Shown here: positions 49,229 to 58,277 of the stretch, one piece after another
Numbering within the stretch: position 1 is the stretch's first letter
Layout of the letters: every line of letters starts with the position of its first letter
NCBI GenBank assembly: GCA_023512375.1
Contig: JAILZS010000011.1
Span: 1-60,052, forward strand
DNA: 60,052 nucleotides
Direction of reading: 5' to 3'
From: Bacillota bacterium
Lineage (GTDB): Bacteria; Bacillota; Sulfobacillia; JAJZYS01; JAILZS01
The notes under the pieces: model-generated
Seen by the model: only the letters and a program-made list of their open reading frames with translations
Told to the model about the DNA's origin: nothing
The model's database searches: none
Made by a program: the position numbers and the translations under genes

Positions 49229-50754
49229 GGCGCCGCCGCCGTGCGGTGGACGCGAGCCGCCGCTTCGGGGAACCACCGTCGGTGGAGGGTGGGCCAGTGC
49301 GATGCGATCTCCGGGTGGCGGCGGGAGATCGAACGCGCGCGAGAGAGAGCGTGCCGCCGATCCTCGCGGGCGGTGGCGCGCCGGTAGGCGGCACCCAACA
49401 GCTCCACCGCCGCCAGCGGCCGCCCCCGTGCCACCGCCTCCGCCAACCGCCGGCAGGCGGGGGCGTCGGCCGTCCGGCCGTCCTCGCGCAGGGCCCAGCG
49501 CACCGCCGCCTCGACGTCGCCCTCGCTCTCCGCCAGGGTGCACAGGAGGTCGAACCGCCGCTGGCGCGCCAGGATCTCCTCCGCCCGGGCGCGCATGCGA
49601 GCCCGCTGGGAAGCGTCCCCCATGGCGAGGAGGTCGCGCAGGGCCGGCCACGTGGGCTGGGCCTCCCAGGCGGCGCGCAGGAAGTCGGCCACTCCGGCGA
49701 CGCCTGCCTGCCCCAGCTCCCGCAGCAGGGCGTAGAGGCGCTCGGCCTCCTCCCCCTCGGCGTGCAGATAGGCGGCTTGGGCCGCCCGCGCCGCCTCCTC
49801 CTTCCGGCCCAGGCGAGCGAGCGCCTCCGCCTCGCACGCCTGCGGTGCGCACACCTGACGGTGGGCGCGAGCCACGGCGAGGACCGCCTCGTCGCCCTGC
49901 TCTTGGGCGAGCCGGCAGAGGAGGGCGACGGCGCGTTCCGCCTCCCGCCTCCCGCCGCCCTCGCCCTCGGCCGCGGCCCAGGCGGCGTGCTCCAGGGCCG
50001 TCCACGCCGCCTCCCTCGCCTCGCCGTCCAGCGCTCCCAACCAGGCGGCTACGGCATCGGCCAGGTGGCCTGGGGCGAGACGGGGATACAGGTGTGCCAG
50101 GCGGCGGGCGGAGGCCGGAGGCAGGAGCGCCCCCTGGGCCGCGCGCTCGGCCAGCCAGCGCGCCGCCCGCTCCTGCGCCCCTCCCTCGGCACCGCCCGCT
50201 GCCAACCACGCCACCACTCGTTCGGCGCCGCTCCCCGTCGGCAGGTCGGCCAGCTCCGCCCAGTCGGGCTCCGGCCGATCCCCCGGCCCACGTTCCCGCG
50301 CCAGAAGGGAGAGTGGGTCGGGGCGGCCGGCCACGAGGGCGAAGACCGTCTCCGCCAACCCCTCCCCGCCGGCGGCGAGGGGGAGGAACGGGGCAGACCC
50401 GCGCAGGTAGGCGAGGGCCACCGCCACTGCGTGGCGGCAAGGCTGAGACCGACCGCACGTGCAGCGGGTGCGGCCGAACGGCCGCACCCGCGCCTCCGCC
50501 CGGTAGTCGTCCCGGTGGCCGACGATGCGCGCCGCCGCCTGTTCACCCAGGAGGACGCCTTCCACCACGCGCTCGTCCAACACGTAGTCGAGAGCGGCGA
50601 GGAGAACGTCCTCGTCCACCCCGAGGGAGCGGTCGAGGTCGCCGACCGCGAGGCGGATGTCCACGCCCTTTCCCCCCAACCGGCCGGCGTCGAGCCGCAC
50701 GGCCTTCAACCACGTGTCCGGCCCGCCCCCGCGCGGGAGGCGGGCCGCGGTCAC
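49225..50754 (-). CDS. SWIM zinc finger-containing protein
   Basis: This 509-aa protein has a SWIM zinc finger at about 115-130: TRCTCGRSQPCRHAVAVAL, with the C-x-C-x5-C-x-H pattern. Before it lies a basic strand region (YVLDERVVEGVLLGEQAAAR), after it about 350 residues of helical repeats rich in Ala, Arg and Glu. SWIM fingers bind DNA or proteins and occur in bacterial SNF2 ATPases and in stand-alone proteins like this one. The start is uncertain: GTG 50754 has no clear ribosome site. It is divergent from the nitrilase-fold genes. Confidence 0.72.
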   Translation of the reverse strand: MTAARLPRGGGPDTWLKAVRLDAGRLGGKGVDIRLAVGDLDRSLGVDEDVLLAALDYVLDERVVEGVLLGEQAAARIVGHRDDYRAEARVRPFGRTRCTCGRSQPCRHAVAVALAYLRGSAPFLPLAAGGEGLAETVFALVAGRPDPLSLLARERGPGDRPEPDWAELADLPTGSGAERVVAWLAAGGAEGGAQERAARWLAERAAQGALLPPASARRLAHLYPRLAPGHLADAVAAWLGALDGEAREAAWTALEHAAWAAAEGEGGGRREAERAVALLCRLAQEQGDEAVLAVARAHRQVCAPQACEAEALARLGRKEEAARAAQAAYLHAEGEEAERLYALLRELGQAGVAGVADFLRAAWEAQPTWPALRDLLAMGDASQRARMRARAEEILARQRRFDLLCTLAESEGDVEAAVRWALREDGRTADAPACRRLAEAVARGRPLAAVELLGAAYRRATAREDRRHALSRARSISRRHPEIASHWPTLHRRWFPEAAARVHRTAAAP

Positions 50755-50935
50755 CGCGCATTGTAGCAACCGCAGGCGGGGGCCGCAAACGGCGGCATGC
50801 GGCCCGGTGCCGACGGGCGCCGAGGGGGGGTGGCCGGCGCGGGGATTGTCCGTCCCGCCCAAATGCGCCAATATCGAGCCAACGCAGGCCACGCGGGAGC
50901 GCCTGCCCCCGACGTGCGCCACCGGGGAGGCGAGG

Positions 50936-51844
50936 ATGGCGGCGAGCGTAGTGCGCGTCTCCGCCCTGCGCCTCGGGCTTGAGACCTTCGCCGACGAGAC
51001 GGCCATGGTGCGGGCCATGACGGCACGCCTCCAGGCGCTGGCCCTGGAGGGGGCGCAGCTGTGCGTCTACCCCGGCCTGTACGGGCTTTGCCTGGCCGGC
51101 CCCTGGCCTCCCGCCATCCCCTGGACGCAGACGCTGCGCGCGGCGGGGGATCTGCGCGAGGCGTTCGTCGCTGTGGCGGCGCGGGCGGCGCGCAACGCAC
51201 ACGTCTACCTCGTACCGGGGTCCGTGCTTATGCCCCAGGGGGGCGGCTACACGGAGTGGGCCGGCCTGTTCGGGCCGGACGGCAGCCTGCTGGGGGAGCA
51301 GGGGGCTACCCAGCCCTCCGAGACGCTGCCCGACCTGGTGCCGGCCGCGCGCCTGGCGCCGATCCCGACCCCCCTGGGGCCGATCGGCCTCCTCGTCGGC
51401 GACGACGCCGACGTGCCCGACGTCGCCCGCATCCTCACCCTCCAGGGGGCGCGCCTCCTCGTCGCCCCCCGCGCCCCGCGGGCGCCGTACACCGCCATGC
51501 GGGCCATGGCGGGGCTTTGGCAGGCGGTGCAACAGAACCAGGTGTACGGGGTCGAGAGCGGCCTGCGCGGGCCGGCGGCAGGGGCCGAACGCGGCGGAAA
51601 GGCGGGCGCGTTCGCGCCCGGCGAGCTTACGCCCGACGGTTCCGGCTTTCTGGGCCGGCCGGGCTACTACGTGGGGGAGGGAAGCCTGGCCGCCGACCTC
51701 GACTTCGAGCGGCTCGACGACCTGCGCCGGCGTCGCCCGCTTGCCCGGCACCTGAACGCCGCCCTCTACCGCCGCGGTGCCGCCGCCTTCGGGGGCGAGC
51801 CCGGTGCTGCCCGCGCCGCGGCGGCAGGCGAAGACCATGCTTGA
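50936..51844 (+). CDS. Nitrilase-fold protein lacking the catalytic triad (first of two)
   Basis: This 302-aa protein has the carbon-nitrogen hydrolase fold (HVYLVPGSVLMPQGGGYTEWA, GSLLGEQGATQPSE, GPIGLLVGDDADVPDVARIL, GARLLVAPRAPRA). The family triad Glu-Lys-Cys is gone: P-E is PGLYG (about residue 46-50), the Lys region reads GEQGATQ, and the usual C-Y-D-x-R-F-P reads GDDADVP. It is probably a pseudoenzyme used for binding, or an enzyme of different chemistry. ATG 50936 follows GGGGAGGCGAG. It overlaps the second nitrilase-fold gene, so the products may form a heteromer. Confidence 0.8.
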   Translation: MAASVVRVSALRLGLETFADETAMVRAMTARLQALALEGAQLCVYPGLYGLCLAGPWPPAIPWTQTLRAAGDLREAFVAVAARAARNAHVYLVPGSVLMPQGGGYTEWAGLFGPDGSLLGEQGATQPSETLPDLVPAARLAPIPTPLGPIGLLVGDDADVPDVARILTLQGARLLVAPRAPRAPYTAMRAMAGLWQAVQQNQVYGVESGLRGPAAGAERGGKAGAFAPGELTPDGSGFLGRPGYYVGEGSLAADLDFERLDDLRRRRPLARHLNAALYRRGAAAFGGEPGAARAAAAGEDHA

Positions 51845-52955
51845 GGAGTTCTCGCTCCGCTTCGCCCTGTGGTGGCGTTCGCGCGGTTCCGGGGTGACCG
51901 CCCACCTGGCCCGCCGCTCCTACGAGCGGCCTCCCTACTCCCCTGCCATCGGCAGCATCCGGGTGGGTGCCGTGCAGATGCGGCCGCGCCCCATCCGCCG
52001 CGCTTGGGAGTTCGCCGACCACGCCTACGAGATGGCGCGGGCCGCCGTGCGGGAGGGGGCCGAGGTGGTGGTCTTCCCCGACCATGTCAGCCTCCCCCTC
52101 CTCACCCTCGTTCCCGGACTGGGGGACGCTGTCACCGCCAACGCCTCGCTCGAGGAGGCTCTGGCGGCTCTGGGGGAGGCGGAAGAGCCCGAGGAGGGGG
52201 GGGAGGGCATCAGCGTCGCCGACGTGGTGGCCGTCGCCACCCCCGCCCTCGCTCGCGTCTACCGCACCACCTTCGCCACGCTGGCACGCCGGTTTCGCGT
52301 CCACATCGCCGCCGGAAGCACCATGCTGGCGGAACGGGACGGCCGCGTACTGGCCCGATGCCACCTGTTCGGACCGTCCGGCCGGTTGCTCGAGGCCCAG
52401 GCCAAGACCCACCTCACGCCCCTGGAGCGGCGGTGGGGTCTGGGCAGCGGGGACGAACTGCGGGTGGTGGACACGGCCGTCGGCCGCGTCGCCCTCACTG
52501 GCACCATGGACAGCGCCTTCTTCGAGCCCTTCCGTCTGCTGGACGAGGCAGGGGCCGAGGTCGTCCTTCAGGCCAGCGCGGAGGTGGGCGAGCCGGAGCC
52601 GTGGCGGGCCATGGGCGGCCTGTGGGCCCGCGTGCAGGAGGCGTGCCTATACGGGGTGCAGGGGGCGCTGGTGGGGGAGGCGCTAGGCCTGAGGTTCGGC
52701 GGCATGGCGGCCGTCTACGCCCCCCTCGCCCTGACCCCGGAGGGGGACGGCGTCCTGGCTGCGGCGCGCAGCGCCGACGCAGACGAGGTGGTGGTGGCCG
52801 ACCTGGACATCGGCGCCCTCCGCCAGCTGAGGCGTTCGCGGGGGGTGCGCCGCAACCGCCGCCTCATCGGCCGCTACCTGCCCGAACTGTACACCCGCCC
52901 CTGGCCGTGGCCGGAGGAGCAGGGTAGGGGGACGCCCGGAGCGGGGGCGGGATGA
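51837..52955 (+). CDS. Nitrilase-fold protein with altered triad (second of two)
   Basis: This 372-aa protein has a 35-residue N-terminal extension, then the nitrilase fold with IRVGAVQMRPRPIRRAWEFA, VVVFPDHVSL (Glu replaced by Asp), LEAQAKTHLTPLERRWGLG (the Lys kept) and VALTGTMDSAFFEPFRLL (Cys replaced, reading T-G-T-M-D). With only Lys of the triad left in place it cannot do normal nitrilase chemistry. About 40 residues, GEAEEPEEGGEGISVAD, are inserted between the first two motifs. ATG 51837 overlaps the previous stop by 8 bp. The two genes form one unit. Confidence 0.82.
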   Translation: MLEEFSLRFALWWRSRGSGVTAHLARRSYERPPYSPAIGSIRVGAVQMRPRPIRRAWEFADHAYEMARAAVREGAEVVVFPDHVSLPLLTLVPGLGDAVTANASLEEALAALGEAEEPEEGGEGISVADVVAVATPALARVYRTTFATLARRFRVHIAAGSTMLAERDGRVLARCHLFGPSGRLLEAQAKTHLTPLERRWGLGSGDELRVVDTAVGRVALTGTMDSAFFEPFRLLDEAGAEVVLQASAEVGEPEPWRAMGGLWARVQEACLYGVQGALVGEALGLRFGGMAAVYAPLALTPEGDGVLAAARSADADEVVVADLDIGALRQLRRSRGVRRNRRLIGRYLPELYTRPWPWPEEQGRGTPGAGAG

Positions 52956-53055
52956 GGGGTCCGACCGGAACGGCCTGAGAAGAAGATGGAGAAGGGAGTC
53001 CCCGCTTCCCGGACGGGTGCCGGGTGGGGCGGGGTACGGGAAGGGGGAGGGGAGC

Positions 53056-53508
53056 GTGGCAGGGGAGAGCGACCGCCTGGTAGAGGCCCTGGTGACGGCC
53101 GGCGATCCATTCGCCGCTGCCAGCCGCCGCTGCTTCGGGTGCGGAGCCGACAACGTGCGCGGCCTACGCCTGCGGGTGGAGTCCGACGACGGGCGCGGGG
53201 AGGCGTCGTGCGCGGTGACGCTGGACGCCGACCTCCAGGGGTGGGATGGGGTGGCGCACGGCGGCGTGGTGTCCACCCTCCTCGACGAGGTGCTCACCTA
53301 CAGCTTGGGAGAGCGCCGGCCCGTGTTCACGGTGGAGCTGAGGGTGCGCTACAAGAAGGCCGTCCCCCTCGGCGTGCCCCTGACCGTACGGGCACGCCGC
53401 ACGGCGTCGCACGGCCGGCTCATGCAGGCGGAGGGGGAGGTCGTGGGCCCCGGGGGCGAGGTGCTGGCCACGGCGGAGGGCAAGTTCCTCCGTCCGCGCG
53501 GACACTGA
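53056..53508 (+). CDS. PaaI-type hotdog thioesterase
   Basis: This 150-aa hotdog-fold protein has CFGCGADNVRGLRL near the start and the catalytic helix VAHGGVVSTLLDEV with the H-G-G motif and Asp/Glu. It is the size of PaaI-like acyl-CoA thioesterases that release CoA from fatty or phenylacetyl-CoA. The four-Cys-like F-G-C-G opening is common in this subgroup. GTG 53056 has GGGAGGGGAG upstream. It lies before the SOS promoter and is transcribed separately. Confidence 0.83.
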   Translation: MAGESDRLVEALVTAGDPFAAASRRCFGCGADNVRGLRLRVESDDGRGEASCAVTLDADLQGWDGVAHGGVVSTLLDEVLTYSLGERRPVFTVELRVRYKKAVPLGVPLTVRARRTASHGRLMQAEGEVVGPGGEVLATAEGKFLRPRGH

Positions 53509-53529
53509 CGAGGCAGCGGGCCGCCCGGT

Positions 53530-53559
53530 TTGACAGGGAGGGAAGGGCGGCCCTATACT
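53530..53559 (+). promoter_or_regulatory. Sigma-A-type promoter of the mutasome operon
   Basis: TTGACA at 53530-53535 and TATACT at 53554-53559 with an 18-bp spacer. Both hexamers are at or near consensus, unusual in this GC-rich window. The expected start of transcription is about 53,566, just before the LexA box, so LexA would block RNA polymerase. Confidence 0.8.
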
Positions 53560-53572
53560 TCTCATCACCTTA

Positions 53573-53586
53573 CGAACATATGTTTG
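53573..53586. promoter_or_regulatory. LexA (DinR) SOS box
   Basis: CGAACATATGTTTG matches the Bacillus-type SOS box CGAAC-RNRY-GTTYG perfectly. It lies about 7-20 bases after the predicted transcription start of the mutasome operon and ends 10 bp before the ImuB-like start, so repression by LexA and induction by DNA damage are expected. Confidence 0.88.
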
Positions 53587-53596
53587 GGTTCGGGTG

Positions 53597-54751
53597 ATGG
53601 GCGTGCAGGCGTGGACGGTGGTGGTCGAGCTGAGGGGGGTGCTCGTACACGCCGCCGGAGGGCGGCCGGCCGCGGCGAGCGCGGCCGGCCGCGTGGTCGA
53701 CGTGAACGCGGCGGCGGCGGCGAGAGGGGTGGTGGAGGGTATGGCGGAGCGCACGGCCGCGCTGCGCATGCCGGCGCTCCACCGCCTCCCCCTCACCCCC
53801 TCCCTGCAAGACCGCGCCCGTCGGGTGTTGGACCGGGGGCTGGGCGTCTTGGCCGATCGGGTGCAGCCGGAGGGAGAGCGGGGGGCGATCGTGCGCTCCC
53901 TGCCCTGGCGGGCGGAGGCGTGGGCGGAGCCATGGGCCGACGCCTGCCGCCGCCTGGTGCCGGCATGGGGGTGGCGGCTGGAGGGAGCCGCCGGGCGCAC
54001 CGCGTGGGAGGCGCGCCTCGTGTTGCGTGCCGGTCGGCAGGGCGTGGGCGGGCTGAAGCGGTGGGAGACGGCGGGGGGCTGCCTGTGGCTGGGGGGCTGG
54101 CGCGACCTCCCGCCGGCGGTGCTGGCGGATGTGCCGTCGGCGGCGCAAGAGCGGATGCGCCGGCGCGGGATCGACACCCTTGGGGCCCTGGCCGCCCTGC
54201 CCGAGGAGGACCGGCGGGAGCTGGTGGGGACGTCGTGGGCGCGGCGCCTGGGAGGAGACGGCGGTGACGAGGGGGACACCGGGGACGGGGGCCGGACCTT
54301 CGCCGGCGCACGCCGCTTCGATCCCGCCCTAGGGGGACGGGAGGCGCTGGAGGGGGCGCTGGCGGCGCTTGCGGCGGAGGCGGAGGCCGCTCTGGAACGG
54401 CGGGGCGAGGGCGTGCGCCGCCTGGCGCTAGCGGTAGAGGGCGAGGGGGGGCGGCGGTGGTACCGGGAGCGCGACCTCCTCGTACCCCTGCCCCCCCGGC
54501 GCCTGGGCGGGGCGGCGCGCGCCCTGTTGTGGTCGGGCGGGGTGGACGGACCGGTGACCGACCTGCGGCTGGAGGTGCAAGGCGAGGCGCTGCGCTGGTC
54601 GCAAGTGCAGCTCCTCGGCGGCCGGCGTTCCCCCGCTCCCATCGAGCCGGTGCGCCGGGGATGGGCCGCCGACCGCCGCGTCCGTCGCGAGATCCGCCTC
54701 GCCCTGTGGGACCCCCTGCGAGGAGGCGAGGAAGGTGCCCCGACTCGTTGA
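53597..54751 (+). CDS. ImuB-like Y-family polymerase homologue (catalytically inactive type)
   Basis: This 384-aa protein has the Y-family fold, with AGRVVDVNAAAAARGVVEGM (fingers region), LADVPSAAQERMRRRGIDTL and LGALAALPEEDRRELVGTSW (helix-hairpin-helix and little-finger parts). The catalytic acidic residues are missing: the usual D-x-D start reads VVVELRGVLVHAAGG. ImuB proteins of this kind are non-polymerising scaffolds that bring DnaE2 and the beta clamp to damage. It lies directly behind a LexA box and sigma-A promoter and overlaps the next gene by 17 bp. ATG 53597 or GTG 53594 can start it. Confidence 0.78.
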   Translation: MGVQAWTVVVELRGVLVHAAGGRPAAASAAGRVVDVNAAAAARGVVEGMAERTAALRMPALHRLPLTPSLQDRARRVLDRGLGVLADRVQPEGERGAIVRSLPWRAEAWAEPWADACRRLVPAWGWRLEGAAGRTAWEARLVLRAGRQGVGGLKRWETAGGCLWLGGWRDLPPAVLADVPSAAQERMRRRGIDTLGALAALPEEDRRELVGTSWARRLGGDGGDEGDTGDGGRTFAGARRFDPALGGREALEGALAALAAEAEAALERRGEGVRRLALAVEGEGGRRWYRERDLLVPLPPRRLGGAARALLWSGGVDGPVTDLRLEVQGEALRWSQVQLLGGRRSPAPIEPVRRGWAADRRVRREIRLALWDPLRGGEEGAPTR

Positions 54752-55004
54752 CCTGCCGGTCCGCCGTCTCCCTCCCTCGGGCGGACGCCCGGGCGCGCTC
54801 CTCGTGGGGCGACGACGCATGATGGTCCGGCGCCTGCTGGAGCGGTGGCGGGAAAGCGGGGAGTGGTGGGAGGGCGAGGGGGAGCGCGAGGTGGAGCGGC
54901 TGCTTCTCGCCGACGGGGCGGTGGTGGAGATCAGCGCCGCCGTCGACGCCTCCGGCGGCGTCGTCCTGGAGGGCGGATGGCGGCTGGTGGCGCGGTTCGA
55001 CTGA
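54735..55004 (+). CDS. DUF6504-like small protein of the mutasome operon
   Basis: This 89-aa protein contains MMVRRLLERWRESGEWWEGE followed by ERLLLADGAVVEIS, a pattern like DUF6504, a small domain found next to Y-family polymerases. The R-W-R-E-S-G-x-W-W core is the key feature. Its start overlaps the ImuB-like gene end by 17 bp, with AGGAGG 8 bp upstream of GTG 54735, and DnaE follows 20 bp later. It is probably the third component of the cassette, taking the position of ImuA-type proteins; its exact role is not known. Confidence 0.65.
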   Translation: MPRLVDLPVRRLPPSGGRPGALLVGRRRMMVRRLLERWRESGEWWEGEGEREVERLLLADGAVVEISAAVDASGGVVLEGGWRLVARFD

Positions 55005-55024
55005 GGTGGGAGGAGGTGGCCGCC

Positions 55025-58000
55025 ATGGGGACGGGGGGAGGGACATGCCAACCTTCCTGCGCCCTCCCCCTCCTGCACGTGCATTCCCACTACTCCTTGC
55101 GCGAGGGCGTAGACTCCCCCCAGGAGATCGTCCGCGTCGCCGCCGCGGCGGGATACGGCACCGTCGCCCTCACCGACCGCTCCTCGCTCTCCGGGGGCGT
55201 CCGCTTCGTGCGCGCCGCCCAAGCCGCGGGCCTATCCCCCGTCCTGGGGACGGAGGTGCACACGGCGGGCGAGGAACCGGATCGCCTGATCCTCCTCGCC
55301 GACGGCGAGGAGGGATACCGCAACCTCTCCCGCCTTCTCACCGCCGCCTATGCCCTGGGGGGGCGGCACGACCCGAGGGTGACGCCCGACCTAGTGGCGG
55401 CGCACCGGCGGGGAGTGTTCGCCCTCCTCGGCACGCGCCGCTCCCTCGCCGCACGCGCCCTCCTGGGCGGGCAGCTGGAGCGGGCGCGGGCGCACGTCGC
55501 CCCCTACGCCGAGATCTTCGGCCCCGAAGGCGCCGCCCTGGTGCTGGAACGCGCCTACCTGCCGGGAGAACCCCGCCTGGAGGCGGGGATCGACGCCCTG
55601 GCACGGACGTTCGGCCTGCCGGTCGTGGCGGCACCGCCGGTGCGCCACGCGCGGCGCGAGGACATGTGGCTATGCGACCTTCTGGCCTGCGTGCGCAGCG
55701 GCCGAAGCCTAGACGCGCCTTCCCCGCTTCGCCCCCTCAACCGCGAGGGGTACATCCTGCCCCGGGAGGAGTTCGCACGGCGCTATGCCGACCGCCCTGA
55801 CGCCCTGCAGGGGGCGGCTTTCCTGGGGGAACGCCTGCGGCCGCCCTACCGCGTCCCCTCGCCGCGGTTGCGCGCCCCCAGCATACGCCTGCCGGCGGGC
55901 GAGAGCGCGCCGGAGGCCCTGCGGGCGGCGGTGCGGGAGGGGGTGGCGCGACGGTACGGCCCGCATCCGCCGGCGGGGCTGTGGGATCGGTTGGAGCACG
56001 AGCTGGGGGTGATCCTCGACCTCGGGTACGCCGATTATTTCCTTCTTGTGATGGACGTGGTGGCATTCGCGCGCCGGAGCGGAATCCGGGTGGCCGGGCG
56101 GGGATCGGCCGCCGACTCGGCCGTGGCCTACGCCCTGGGGATCACCGAGGTGGACGCGTTCGCTCGCGGCCTTCTGTTCGAGCGGTTTCTCAGCCGGGAG
56201 CGGGGCGAGCGCCCGGACATCGACCTTGACTTCGACGCCCGTCAGCGCGACCGCGTGGCGGCGTATGTGCGCGAGCGCTATGGGGACGAGCACGTGGCTG
56301 CGGTCGGCACCTTCGCCACCTACCGCATCCGCTCGGCCGTGCGGGAGCTGGGGGAGGCGTTGGGATTCGGGGAAGGGGAGCTGGACCGCCTGGCCAAAAG
56401 CATCCCCGACGTGGCGGCGGACGCCATCCTGCCCGAGTGGGACCGATATCCCGAGCTCAGGGGACGGGAAGAGGAGCGACGGCGCTACGCCCTCCTGTGG
56501 CGGGCGGCGGCGGCGCTGGCGGGCGCGCCCAGGCTTCCTTCCACCCACCTAGGCGGGTTGGTGATCGCGGACGAGCCGGTGGCCGGCATCGCCCCCCTCT
56601 TCCCTGCCGCCAACGGCGGCATCACCATGGCTCTGGACAAGGACGACGTGGAGGACATGGGGTTGATCAAGCTCGACCTGCTGTCCCTGCGCGCCCTGTC
56701 CGCCCTGGACCGGACGGTGCGCGCGCTGGCGCCGGGGGCGGAAGGACGGGTGGTGCCCGACGACCCGGCCACGTACGCGCGCATCCGCCGGGGCGAGACG
56801 ATCGGCGTCTTCCAGCTGGAGAGCCCGGCCCAGCGCGCTCTGCAGGCGCGCCTGGGGGCCGAGCGGTTGGAGGACCTCGTGCATTCGGTGGCCCTCATCC
56901 GCCCGGGCCCGATCCAGGGCAACATGGTCGATCCCTACGTGCGGCGCCGACGGGGGGAGGAGGCGGTCGCCTACCTCCACCCCCAGCTCGAGCCCATCCT
57001 GGCCAAGACATACGGTGTGGTCCTGTTCCAGGAGCAGGTGATCGAGATCGCCGTGCGGGTGGCGGGTTTTGCCCCGGGGGAGGCGGATCGCCTGCGCCGG
57101 GTGATGACGCACGGCCGGTCGCGTGCGGAGATGGCCGCGATCGGGGAAGAATTCGTGGCCCGGGCACGGGGGCGGGGCATGGAGGAAGCGACGGCGCGGG
57201 CGATCTTCGACATGCTCGCCGGCTACGCCAGCTACGGCTTCTCGGAGGCGCACGCTGCGGCCTTCGGCCAGACCGCCTACGTCACGGCCTTCCTGCTGGA
57301 GCACGAGCCCGCGGCCTCCTTCGCCGCCCTGCTGTCGGAACAGCCCATGGGCTACTACCCGCCGTGGGTGCTGGCCAACGAGGCCAAGCGGCGGGGTCTG
57401 GCCTTCCTTCCCCCGGACGTGAACCGGAGCGAAGTCGCGTGCACGGTGGAGGAGGGGAGGATCCGCCTCGGTCTGGCGTTGGTGGCGGGGGTGGGGGAGG
57501 ATCGGGCGCGTCGGATCGTGGAACGCCGGCCGCCTGGCGGCTACGCGTCCCTGGCGGATGTTCGGGTTGTGGGCGGCGTCGATCGCGCCTCGCTGGAGCA
57601 GCTGGTGCGGGCCGGGGCGCTGGATGCCCTGGGAGGATCGCGGCGCCGCATGCTGGCGGAGTGCGCCCTGCCCCTACACCAAATGCGCCTAGGGGGAGGC
57701 GCCTGGGAGAGGGAGCAGGAGGAGGACTTCAGCGAGGCGGAGCGACGCCAGATGGAGGTCGAGGTGCTGGGGATGGAGTGGCGGCCGTCGGCCTGGGGGC
57801 CGCTGCGCCCCGCCTTGCGGCGGGCGGGCTACACCTCCAGCGCAGAGCTGGCCGCCGTTCCCACCGGCGCCCGTGTGCGCTGCGTCGGCTGGCCCTTCCG
57901 CCCGCACCGCCCCCCCACTCGGAGCGGTCGCCCCGCTGCCTTCTTCTCTCTCGTCGACGAGGGCGGCCTCGTGGACTGCGTGTGCTTCGCCCCCGCCTAC

Positions 58001-58183
58001 CGCGCATACGGCGCCCTCCTGTTTCGCCGTCCCCTGCCACCGCTCGAGGTGGAGGGGAGGGTGGAGGTGCGGGGGGAGGGGCGAGAGGTGATCGTCGACC
58101 GCGTGCGGCCGTGGCCGGGCGCCCTCGCCTCACCGGCCGGCGGCTCCCATTTCTCCGCCTCCCCCCGGGGGAGGTCGAGGTAG
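55025..58183 (+). CDS. dnaE2: Error-prone DNA polymerase III alpha subunit (DnaE2-like)
   Basis: This 1,052-aa C-family polymerase has an N-terminal PHP domain with the metal pair HVHSHYSL (H18, H20). The catalytic aspartates are intact: PDIDLDFD (D398, D400, D402) and D551 in LIKLDLLSLRAL. A fingers region with ARGRGMEEATARAIFDMLAG, a helix-hairpin-helix-like part and a C-terminal OB fold (AFFSLVDEGGLVDCVCFAPA) follow. ATG 55025 has GGAGGAGG 9 bp upstream. It is the third gene of the SOS operon with an ImuB-like partner, which fits translesion synthesis. The length (about 1,050) suits DnaE2 rather than replicative DnaE1. Confidence 0.92.
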   Translation: MGTGGGTCQPSCALPLLHVHSHYSLREGVDSPQEIVRVAAAAGYGTVALTDRSSLSGGVRFVRAAQAAGLSPVLGTEVHTAGEEPDRLILLADGEEGYRNLSRLLTAAYALGGRHDPRVTPDLVAAHRRGVFALLGTRRSLAARALLGGQLERARAHVAPYAEIFGPEGAALVLERAYLPGEPRLEAGIDALARTFGLPVVAAPPVRHARREDMWLCDLLACVRSGRSLDAPSPLRPLNREGYILPREEFARRYADRPDALQGAAFLGERLRPPYRVPSPRLRAPSIRLPAGESAPEALRAAVREGVARRYGPHPPAGLWDRLEHELGVILDLGYADYFLLVMDVVAFARRSGIRVAGRGSAADSAVAYALGITEVDAFARGLLFERFLSRERGERPDIDLDFDARQRDRVAAYVRERYGDEHVAAVGTFATYRIRSAVRELGEALGFGEGELDRLAKSIPDVAADAILPEWDRYPELRGREEERRRYALLWRAAAALAGAPRLPSTHLGGLVIADEPVAGIAPLFPAANGGITMALDKDDVEDMGLIKLDLLSLRALSALDRTVRALAPGAEGRVVPDDPATYARIRRGETIGVFQLESPAQRALQARLGAERLEDLVHSVALIRPGPIQGNMVDPYVRRRRGEEAVAYLHPQLEPILAKTYGVVLFQEQVIEIAVRVAGFAPGEADRLRRVMTHGRSRAEMAAIGEEFVARARGRGMEEATARAIFDMLAGYASYGFSEAHAAAFGQTAYVTAFLLEHEPAASFAALLSEQPMGYYPPWVLANEAKRRGLAFLPPDVNRSEVACTVEEGRIRLGLALVAGVGEDRARRIVERRPPGGYASLADVRVVGGVDRASLEQLVRAGALDALGGSRRRMLAECALPLHQMRLGGGAWEREQEEDFSEAERRQMEVEVLGMEWRPSAWGPLRPALRRAGYTSSAELAAVPTGARVRCVGWPFRPHRPPTRSGRPAAFFSLVDEGGLVDCVCFAPAYRAYGALLFRRPLPPLEVEGRVEVRGEGREVIVDRVRPWPGALASPAGGSHFSASPRGRSR

Positions 58184-58277
58184 GCCAGGCGTCACCCCGC
58201 CTCCCGCATGCGTTGTTGCCGCCCGCTCCATGCGCCAAGATGGAAACGGGCTCCACCACCATCGCGGAGGTGCACTG

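Noticed and set aside
48915-50951. 678-aa plus-strand frame opposite the SWIM protein
   Set aside because: Antisense to the SWIM and hypothetical genes, composed mainly of Pro, Arg and Gly, with no family features.
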